This document shows positions 1 through 4,770 of a stretch of DNA of 7,581 nucleotides, piece by piece (within the stretch, counting starts at the first letter, position 1; each line of letters opens with the position of its first letter). A program made the position numbers and the translations under genes. The notes beneath the pieces are model-generated. The model saw only the letters and a list, made by a program, of their open reading frames with translations. It had not been told where the DNA came from and did not search any database. The stretch comes from Actinomycetota bacterium. Lineage in GTDB: Bacteria; Actinomycetota; Thermoleophilia; UBA2241. Location of the stretch: positions 1 to 7,581 of the forward strand of contig JAPLCL010000325.1 in the NCBI GenBank assembly GCA_026392265.1, written 5' to 3'.

Positions 1-326
1 TGCCCTCGAACTGGCTCAGCCAGGTGCAGGCCGGCCGCGTAAAGGCTGTGCTCTCCGCCCGCCTCGGTGGCTACGCGGGGCAGCAGGACAACGCCACCGT
101 CGTCGCCCACTTCCTGGACAGCGGCGGAGTGGACCTGAAGACGCTGCAGATCGGCCCTGTCACCGTTTCGGATCGGAGCGGGCTGACGAAGTTCCTTCCG
201 CGCACCGCGACCGTCGCCGTCCCGGCCCAGACCACGGGCATCACGATCGTGATCACGTCGACGCGTGTCGACGGCCAGTACAACGACGCCTACGTCGACA
301 ACGTGAGCCTCGTCCTGAAACGGTAG
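1..326 (+). CDS. C-terminal part of a probable secreted beta-sandwich (jelly-roll-like) protein, 5' truncated
   Basis: The reading frame is open from base 3 and gives 107 residues before a TAG stop at 324-326; the N-terminus lies outside the window. The visible part is rich in beta-branched residues and glycine, with the pattern LGGYAGQQDNATV, then IGPVTVSDR, a run of alternating hydrophobics (TVAVPAQTTGITIVIT), and the ending YNDAYVDNVSLVL. That DN-x-SL-x-L ending is common in galactose-binding-like or carbohydrate-binding jelly-roll domains at the C-terminus of extracellular bacterial proteins. There are no cysteines and no C-terminal sorting motif or membrane helix. This is fold recognition by eye: the enzyme or adhesin domain that would define the function is not visible. 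It converges on the corrinoid gene at 613-1257 and has no evident functional link to the rest of the window. Confidence 0.6.
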   Translation, partial: PSNWLSQVQAGRVKAVLSARLGGYAGQQDNATVVAHFLDSGGVDLKTLQIGPVTVSDRSGLTKFLPRTATVAVPAQTTGITIVITSTRVDGQYNDAYVDNVSLVLKR

Positions 327-333
327 CGCGGCC

Positions 334-359
334 CATCGGCGGCGCGCGCCGAGCCGATG
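334..359 (+). terminator. possible transcription terminator hairpin after the truncated first gene
   Basis: The inverted repeat CATCGGC (334-340) and GCCGATG (353-359) can form a 7-bp stem with a 12-base GC-rich loop, starting 8 bases after the stop codon. No T-tract follows, so it would be a hairpin-only terminator or simply an RNA 3' end structure. The position is right but the signal is weak. Confidence 0.3.
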
Positions 360-593
360 CTGCCCGTCGCTCGTGGCTTCGAACCGCCGTGGGTCCGTCT
401 GAGCGCGTAGGGAAGGAGACCGACGCAGTAGCCCAGCGCACGACTTCGTGGGCGCCTTCGAAGACCGGGGCGCAGCTTCTCCGTGGTCACCGCACGGGCG
501 CCGCGCCGGAGGCTCTCATCCCGCGGCGACAGAGAGGAGTGAACCCAGGCGCGGCCCACGGCTGGACGTTCATGCGCCAGGCGAAACATCATG

Positions 594-610
594 CCGGCAC
601 TCGGTGCCGG
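594..610 (-). terminator. probable terminator hairpin for the gntR-corrinoid protein operon
   Basis: A perfect 7-bp inverted repeat, CCGGCAC (594-600) and GTGCCGG (604-610), has a 3-base loop and begins 2 bases past the minus-strand stop codon at 613-615. Read on the minus strand, the stem is followed within a few bases by a short TTT run (CATGATGTTTCG). It lies between convergent genes, where a terminator is expected. The T-tract is short, so termination strength is uncertain. Confidence 0.5.
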
Positions 611-612
611 GA

Positions 613-1257
613 TCACTCCATCAGGGACTGCACCACCGCGATGCCGTCGGCTGCGTCGGTGCACCAGCCGTCCGCGTCCGCGTGGTCCGCAATGCGCTGA
701 TCGATGGCCGTGCCTCCGATCACCACCGGGAGGCGCTGCTCCCAGCCGGCGGTGTGCTCGCGCGTCAAGGTGATCGTCTCGCGCAAGGCCTCAAACCCCG
801 AGGTGAGGAGGCATGAGAGTCCGAGCACATCAGGGCGTTCCGCGACCACCGTGCGAGCGACGCGCTCTGGTTCGACGTCGACGCCCAGGTCCACAACGGT
901 GAAGCCTCGGGCCTCGAGCAGCGTCACAGCGATGTTCTTGCCGATGTCGTGGATATCGCCCTTCACGGTCGCGATGACCGCCTTACGCGCATCCTGTGGA
1001 CTCTCCGTGACGGTCATCAGAGGAAGCAGCATGTCTGCGGCCTGGCGGAAGATCTCCCCGGCCATGATGAGCGCAGAGACGAAGTACTCGCCGCTCTCGA
1101 ACATCTTGCCGACCTGTTCCATCCCTGCGCGGCACTCCTCCAGTAGTCTGCGTGGGTCTTCGCCGGTGGCGAGCCGCTCGCGGACGGCGCTGAGGCTGCC
1201 TCTCTGGTCCATCCCCACGATGAGTCCTGTCAGGTCGGCGGCGGACGAAGGAGTCAT
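613..1257 (-). CDS. corrinoid (B12-binding) methyl-carrier protein, first of two paralogues
   Basis: This 214-residue cytoplasmic protein has the two-domain architecture of MtaC/MtbC/MttC-type corrinoid proteins. A helical cap domain spans about residues 12-90 (with GKMFESGEYFVSALIMAGEIF) and a Rossmann-like cobalamin domain about 92-214. The lower-axial-ligand motif D-x-H-x-x-G is intact as DIHDIG at 101-106, so H103 should coordinate cobalt. The usual partner motifs are present: S148-x-L150 in GLSCLLT and GGT at 181-183. Such proteins carry a methyl group between a substrate-specific methyltransferase and an acceptor methyltransferase. The ATG overlaps the regulator's TGA by 4 bases (ATGA), and AGGGGG lies about 8 bases upstream, so translation is probably coupled to the GntR gene. 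It is clearly similar to the protein encoded at 2147-2782 but diverged from it; no methyltransferase adjoins it on this strand. Confidence 0.9.
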   Translation of the reverse strand: MTPSSAADLTGLIVGMDQRGSLSAVRERLATGEDPRRLLEECRAGMEQVGKMFESGEYFVSALIMAGEIFRQAADMLLPLMTVTESPQDARKAVIATVKGDIHDIGKNIAVTLLEARGFTVVDLGVDVEPERVARTVVAERPDVLGLSCLLTSGFEALRETITLTREHTAGWEQRLPVVIGGTAIDQRIADHADADGWCTDAADGIAVVQSLME

Positions 1258-2015
1258 TCGCCGGCCCCCTTGCCGACGTCCGGAACGCCGACCGTGGTCG
1301 AGAAGTCGAGGCGGTCAGACCTGCCGATGAACCGGCCCCAGCTCACCGGCCGATCCTCGAAGTCGAAGAAGAGATGCTCGATCACCCACGCCGACATGCC
1401 CGGCTCTTCGCCGAGGTAGGAAGCCTCTGTCTCCGTGAGCGTGGAGGCATGCAGTTGGAGGCGGCCGTACTTGAAGCCCGACTTTCCGGCGTTCGCAAGG
1501 AGATCGCGCAGCGCGGTCACGCCGTATTCGGCTTCGACAAGCGGACGCCGTGGGTCAAAGACGAGGTACTCAGTGTGGTAGAAGACCGGTTCGCCGGCGC
1601 TGCTGAGGACGCGTCTGATGGCGACCACGTGAGACTCGGCGTCGACCGCGAGTTTGCGGCGCACCCGTGGGGAGGGCGGCACGATCCGTGCCTCGCTGAT
1701 CTTCACCGTCGTGGCGGCGTCGTCGACAAGGCGCCGCAGGCTGCCGAGGTCGAAGGTCGCGGCGCCGAGTTCCGGGGCCCTGACGAAGGTCCCGCGTCCG
1801 TTCTCCGTGAACACAACGCCGTCCTGCACCAGGAGAGCCACCGCCCGGCGGACCGTCATGCGGCTGACATCGTACAGCGCACAAAGTTCCGCCTCGGAGG
1901 GCAGGCGGTCGCCGGCTCGATACTGCCCGTCCACGATGCGCTCGCGCATGCCGCGCGCCACCTGTGAATAGGGGGGCTCGAACGAGGAACGGTCGATGGG
2001 CTTGAGCTTGCTCAC
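1254..2015 (-). CDS. GntR-family (HutC/UTRA-type) transcriptional regulator of the methyl-transfer cassette
   Basis: The protein has 253 residues when started at the GTG at 2013-2015, which has GGAGAG 5-6 bases upstream. A longer frame to 2240 would run through the promoter region and the divergent gene and is not credible. Residues 14-79 form a GntR winged helix-turn-helix: GDRLPSEAELCALYDVSRMTVRRAVALL, then a wing with NGRGTFVR. Residues about 103-243 match the UTRA ligand-binding domain (VVAIRRVLSSAGEPVFYHTEYLV, and near the end ENRP-like FEDRPVSWGRFIGRSDR). HutC-type proteins are usually repressors that leave DNA when a small effector binds. The gene is divergent from the corrinoid protein and methyltransferase operon and co-transcribed with another corrinoid protein, so it most likely controls both arms and itself. 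The effector, perhaps the methylated substrate, is unknown. Confidence 0.9.
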   Translation of the reverse strand: MSKLKPIDRSSFEPPYSQVARGMRERIVDGQYRAGDRLPSEAELCALYDVSRMTVRRAVALLVQDGVVFTENGRGTFVRAPELGAATFDLGSLRRLVDDAATTVKISEARIVPPSPRVRRKLAVDAESHVVAIRRVLSSAGEPVFYHTEYLVFDPRRPLVEAEYGVTALRDLLANAGKSGFKYGRLQLHASTLTETEASYLGEEPGMSAWVIEHLFFDFEDRPVSWGRFIGRSDRLDFSTTVGVPDVGKGAGE

Positions 2016-2058
2016 ACGCTCTCCAGCTTGGGGCTCAACGTCAATGTGTCGAGGTTGG

Positions 2059-2085
2059 AGTGTAGCATGATTCTGTACCTGTCTA
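2059..2085 (-). promoter_or_regulatory. putative promoter of the gntR-corrinoid protein operon
   Basis: On the minus strand an extended -10 element, TGCTACACT (2067 to 2059), lies about 44 bases before the GTG start. A TAGACA hexamer (2085 to 2080), inside the palindrome, could act as -35, but the spacer is only 15 bp. The TGC extension may compensate. A repressor on the palindrome would block this promoter, implying autoregulation. Confidence 0.4.
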
Positions 2086-2093
2086 GACAGGTA
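2076..2093. promoter_or_regulatory. probable GntR/HutC-family operator, perfect 18-bp palindrome
   Basis: TACCTGTCTAGACAGGTA is a perfect 18-bp inverted repeat in the divergent intergenic region. Its core TGTCTAGACA matches the GT-n-TA-n-AC style of sites bound by HutC-subfamily GntR regulators, one of which is encoded 61 bp away. It overlaps the putative -35 of the plus-strand promoter and sits just upstream of the -10 of the minus-strand promoter, so one bound dimer could repress both. A weaker TGTCT half-site follows at 2101-2105. Confidence 0.8.
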
Positions 2094-2113
2094 TGTCGGT
2101 TGTCTGCTAGAGT
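2084..2113 (+). promoter_or_regulatory. putative promoter of the corrinoid protein-methyltransferase operon
   Basis: TAGACA (2084-2089, five of six to TTGACA) is separated by 18 bp from TAGAGT (2108-2113), which is preceded by TGC as in an extended -10. The expected transcript start would be near 2120, giving a leader of roughly 27 bases with GAGGGGG just before the ATG at 2147. The -35 lies inside the palindromic operator, so repression by occlusion is expected. Confidence 0.5.
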
Positions 2114-2146
2114 GGATCGGTGCCACCGGCGAATCGAGGGGGACGT

Positions 2147-2782
2147 ATGCCTGAAGCTTTGATCGACGCGATCGTGGGGATGCGTATGGACGAGGCTGTG
2201 ACGCTCGCCAAACGCATGCTCGACAGCGGGACGGACCCATTGGCCATCATCGCGGACAGCAGCAAGGCGATGGAGGTGATCGGCCGGCGCTTTGCCGAAG
2301 GGGAGGCCTTCCTCCCCGAGCTCATCATGGGCGGCGAGATCATGAAGAGCATCTCGGAGGAAGTGATGCCGGGCGGGGCCGGGGCGGTGCCGGAGGGCTC
2401 CAGGGGCACTATCGTCATCGGTACCGTGCACGGCGACATCCACGACATCGGCAAAGACATCGTCGCACTCATGCTGGGCATCGAAGGCTACGCCGTGCAC
2501 GATCTCGGCATCGATGTGCCGGTCGAGGACTTCGTGGCGGCCATCAAGGAGCGCGACGCCGACATCGTCGGACTCAGCGGGCTCCTCACGCTGGCCTTCG
2601 ACGCCATGAGGAGCACCGTGGACGGCATCGCGGCCGCCGGCCTCCGCGACAAGGTCAAGATCATGGTCGGCGGTGCCCCCGTGGACGAGAGCGTGCGCGC
2701 GTACACGGGGGCTGACGGCTGGGGAAACAATGTGGGTCACGCCGTCAAGCTGGCCGCCGAGTGGACCGACGGAGACGCCTGA
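2147..2782 (+). CDS. corrinoid (B12-binding) methyl-carrier protein, second paralogue
   Basis: The protein has 211 residues from the ATG at 2147, chosen because GAGGGGG precedes it by a few bases; a GTG at 2120 would add nine residues but falls at the predicted transcript start. Helical cap domain about 4-75 (AMEVIGRRFAEGEAFLPELIMGGEIM), cobalamin domain about 86-205. The cobalt-ligand motif DIHDIG is at 97-102 (H99), followed by S144-x-L146 in GLSGLLT and GG at 175-176, so every usual B12-binding element is present. It should receive a methyl group from, or give it to, the UroD-like methyltransferase whose ATG shares the A of this gene's TGA (TGATG). That coupling makes the two a natural substrate-specific pair. 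It is a diverged paralogue of the minus-strand protein at 613-1257 and is probably repressed through the operator at 2076-2093. Confidence 0.92.
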   Translation: MPEALIDAIVGMRMDEAVTLAKRMLDSGTDPLAIIADSSKAMEVIGRRFAEGEAFLPELIMGGEIMKSISEEVMPGGAGAVPEGSRGTIVIGTVHGDIHDIGKDIVALMLGIEGYAVHDLGIDVPVEDFVAAIKERDADIVGLSGLLTLAFDAMRSTVDGIAAAGLRDKVKIMVGGAPVDESVRAYTGADGWGNNVGHAVKLAAEWTDGDA

Positions 2783-4134
2783 TGGATCACATCGTAGAGG
2801 AGAAGCTTGGGGGCCGTCTCATCGCCGACTGGGTCAGAGGGGCGCACCTGCACTTCGCGAACGATGAGGCCAGGGAGAAGTACGGGGCCAGAGCCCAGCT
2901 CATCATCGACACCATCCGGCTGAAGGACACCGGCAAGATCCCGGTCATTCCCGCCGCCACCCAGAAGTTCGCCTTCGACTACGGTCCGGTGACCTTCAGG
3001 GAGGCGATGACCGACTTCGACAAGGTGTTCGATGCCTACGTGCGTCAATACGAAGACACGGACTTCGACGCCTACGTCGGCCCCGAATTCATCTTTCCGG
3101 CGGGCATGTTCGAGGCGCTGCGCTGGAACCGCGTGCGCCTGCCCGGCGTCCACTTGCCCGACGACAAGTCGTTCCAGTTCGTCGAGGCCGAGTACATGAA
3201 GGCCGAGGAGTACGACGAGTATCTCGACGACCCGTCGGACTGGATCCTGCGCAAGTACCTGCCCAGGCTTTCTCCGGAGCTCGAGCCGCTGGCGCAGCTG
3301 CCACCGCTGCGCAACATGGTCGCCTTCTTCCAGGGCCTCCCCGACCTGGTCCTGGCTGCCGCCGAGAACCCCGGCGTGGTCGACGCCATGAAGGCGCTCC
3401 AGGCGTCCGGACAGGCCGTGCAAGAGTGGTTCGACTACCTGGGGCGTATCGACCAGGAGCTGGGCGGCCGGCTGGCTCTGCCGCACCTTCTGGGCCCCAT
3501 GGCCCACGCGCCGTTCGACATCATCAGCAACTACTACCGCGGCTGGCGCGGCACGATCGTAGACATGTACACCAGGCCGGAGAAGATGATCGCTCTCATG
3601 GAACGTCTGCTTCCCTGGCAGCTCCAGTACGGCATCGACGGAGCCAAGGCCCTTGGACAGCCGATCGTCACGCTCTATCTCTACAAGGGCGCCGAAGGCT
3701 TCATGTCCGAGGAGCAGTATGAGGAGCTCTACTGGCCGACGCTCAAGAAGCTCATCCTCGGCTTGGTGGATGAGGGTCTTCTGGTGTGGATCTTCACGCA
3801 GGGCAAGTACGACTCGCGGCTGCACCACTTCAAGGAGATCCCTGCGGGGACCTGCCTCATCCACCTCGAGAGCGCCACCGACGCCTTCGCTGCGAAGGAG
3901 GTGCTGGCGGGCTCGCAGTGCATCGAGGGCAACGTGTCCAGCTCTCTGCTGGCCACAGGCTCCGTGGACGAGGTCGAGGCCTACTGCGTGAAGCTGGCAG
4001 AGGTCTGCGGCAGGGGCGGCGGGTTCATGATGGACTTCTCCGCCTTCCTCGATGAGGCCAAGCGAGAGAACGTCAAGAAGATGATCGCAGTCGCCCGTGC
4101 CTACCGGGGGGACGGCGAGCCAGGAAGGATCTGA
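2782..4134 (+). CDS. UroD-like corrinoid-dependent methyltransferase, substrate unknown
   Basis: The protein has 450 residues from the ATG at 2782, which has GGAG 7 bases upstream and shares one base with the preceding stop. It looks like the uroporphyrinogen-decarboxylase (COG0407) superfamily, a TIM-barrel fold that includes the MtaA/MtbA and some O-demethylase methyltransferases. Recognisable pieces include GPEFIFPAGMFEALRWN (100-116), the region QGKYDSRLHHF (340-350), QCIEGNVSSSLLATGSVDEVEAYC (starting at 379; GN-V-x-x-x-L-L then G-x-x-x-E-V), and GGGFMMD (412-418) followed by the ending KRENVKKMIAVARAY. It is about 100 residues longer than true UroD enzymes. The zinc motif H-x-C-x(n)-C of MtaA-type enzymes is not intact: the candidate first site reads H361-L-E363 and no cysteine follows GGGF. 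Coupling to a corrinoid protein supports methyl transfer, not heme synthesis. I infer a demethylase or methyltransferase for a small methylated compound. Confidence 0.82.
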   Translation: MDHIVEEKLGGRLIADWVRGAHLHFANDEAREKYGARAQLIIDTIRLKDTGKIPVIPAATQKFAFDYGPVTFREAMTDFDKVFDAYVRQYEDTDFDAYVGPEFIFPAGMFEALRWNRVRLPGVHLPDDKSFQFVEAEYMKAEEYDEYLDDPSDWILRKYLPRLSPELEPLAQLPPLRNMVAFFQGLPDLVLAAAENPGVVDAMKALQASGQAVQEWFDYLGRIDQELGGRLALPHLLGPMAHAPFDIISNYYRGWRGTIVDMYTRPEKMIALMERLLPWQLQYGIDGAKALGQPIVTLYLYKGAEGFMSEEQYEELYWPTLKKLILGLVDEGLLVWIFTQGKYDSRLHHFKEIPAGTCLIHLESATDAFAAKEVLAGSQCIEGNVSSSLLATGSVDEVEAYCVKLAEVCGRGGGFMMDFSAFLDEAKRENVKKMIAVARAYRGDGEPGRI

Positions 4135-4490
4135 CGCCGGCGGGGCTCCTACTACCAGAGCATCTCCTCCGTCGTGGGTCGACGGAGGGCGGCAGTCGTG
4201 CGGCCGCACTGGCGAGCGACACGCGCGACGCAGGTCGGTGCTCGATCGCAGCGATGACGGGGGCCTCGCGTTCTGGGCCCATACAACGTCTGGCAGGTGC
4301 GCAGTCACGCACAAGACGTCCGAATCGGCAAGATCGCCGACGCGCTGGCGACGCGGCATCGACGAGACACGGCAGCACTTACTGATGCGCCCGAGCAGGT
4401 GATGGTGCGCACCAGATCGCCCTGGCCGGGCGGAGCACCCCAGCGAGCGCGCTCTTCGAGGCCCAGTGCGGCACGCTTCGGCTCAAGTTA
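4135..4490. other. intergenic region with no recognisable gene between the methyltransferase and hydrogenase operons
   Basis: This is the first part of a 632-bp gap. Short open frames exist on both strands but none has a convincing ribosome site, recognisable protein pattern, or the strong third-position GC bias of the neighbouring genes. The hairpin at 4165-4189 is the clearest element. Two short palindromes (4198-4209 and 4403-4414) are present without an evident role. I see no tRNA, transposase fragment or riboswitch. Confidence 0.6.
4165..4189 (+). terminator. probable terminator hairpin after the methyltransferase gene
   Basis: The arms CCTCCGTCG (4166-4174) and CGACGGAGG (4180-4188) form a perfect 9-bp GC-rich stem with a 5-base loop (TGGGT), extendable by a U-G pair, 31 bases after the stop codon. 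There is no T-tract downstream. In high-GC bacteria such hairpins often mark operon ends, so this probably separates the methyl-transfer operon from the hydrogenase genes. Confidence 0.55.
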
Positions 4491-4493
4491 CAT

Positions 4494-4522
4494 TTGTGAC
4501 GGCTTTCGCATTCAGATAGCCT
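4494..4522 (+). promoter_or_regulatory. CRP/FNR-type site and possible promoter for the hydrogenase operon
   Basis: TGTGACGGCTTTCGCA (4495-4510) fits the CRP-family consensus TGTGA-N6-TCACA at nine of the ten conserved bases. It sits in the most AT-rich patch of the gap. TTGTGA (4494-4499) could also serve as a -35 hexamer, with TAGCCT (4517-4522) 17 bp downstream as a weak -10. If the site and promoter overlap in this way, binding would repress; if the real -10 is further downstream it could activate. The leader to the beta-subunit start would be about 240 bases. Confidence 0.4.
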
Positions 4523-4566
4523 GCCGAGTACGTAGTGAACCAGCGCGCCGAAAGGAGAAGCCTGGC

Positions 4567-4770
4567 ATGCCTAGACCCCGCGAGCGTACTCGCTCTGGAG
4601 ATCACGTAGGCCACCGACCCCACACCGCCGCTCGTGACGCCGGGGCAGCATGGAGTACGTCTTCGTGTGCCGATCCCCGACGTTCTCACAGCAACGGGCC
4701 AATCCGTTGCGTCCGGCCGCTCGCTCGGTGCGAGAGAGAGGCACGTGCTCAACTCAGCGAGGTCCGATGA
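4567..4770 (+). CDS. doubtful 67-residue ORF in the hydrogenase leader
   Basis: The ATG at 4567 has an excellent Shine-Dalgarno sequence (AAAGGAGAAG at 4551-4560, GGAG 9 bases from the start), and the frame ends with a TGA overlapping the hydrogenase beta start by 4 bases (ATGA). Those two signals are what a translationally coupled leader gene would show. Against it, the predicted peptide is arginine-rich and low in hydrophobics, resembles no family I know, and its third codon positions lack the strong G/C bias of every neighbouring gene. It may be a leader peptide, a decayed gene, or chance. I keep it as a low-confidence hypothetical. Confidence 0.25.
   Translation: MPRPRERTRSGDHVGHRPHTAARDAGAAWSTSSCADPRRSHSNGPIRCVRPLARCEREARAQLSEVR

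Noticed and set aside
1254..2240. A longer start for the GntR regulator at 2240
   Set aside because: The extra 75 residues would cross the operator, both promoters and the start of the divergent gene. The GTG at 2015 has a good ribosome site and fits the family length.
4198..4209. GTGCGGCCGCAC, a 12-bp palindrome
   Set aside because: It is a short all-GC-core palindrome of a kind expected by chance in GC-rich DNA, with no promoter or repeat next to it.
2737..4359. A 540-codon open frame on the minus strand across the methyltransferase gene
   Set aside because: It is an antisense shadow created by strong third-position GC bias. The plus-strand frame has family motifs, a ribosome site and coupled junctions, while the antisense translation resembles nothing.
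4403..4414. TGGTGCGCACCA, a 12-bp palindrome upstream of the hydrogenase operon
   Set aside because: It could be an operator, but there is no adjacent promoter-like element, no second copy and no encoded partner regulator, so I cannot support it.
4297..4566. An N-terminal extension of the small leader ORF, in an open frame starting with GTG
   Set aside because: It has no ribosome site, no recognisable motif and weak codon bias. Only the part from the ATG at 4567 has a good ribosome site.
4650..4766. An upstream ATG extending the hydrogenase beta subunit by 39 residues
   Set aside because: The added residues do not resemble the family N-terminus, whereas the ATG at 4767 gives the expected beginning shortly before the conserved VYGPV and LPPKK motifs.
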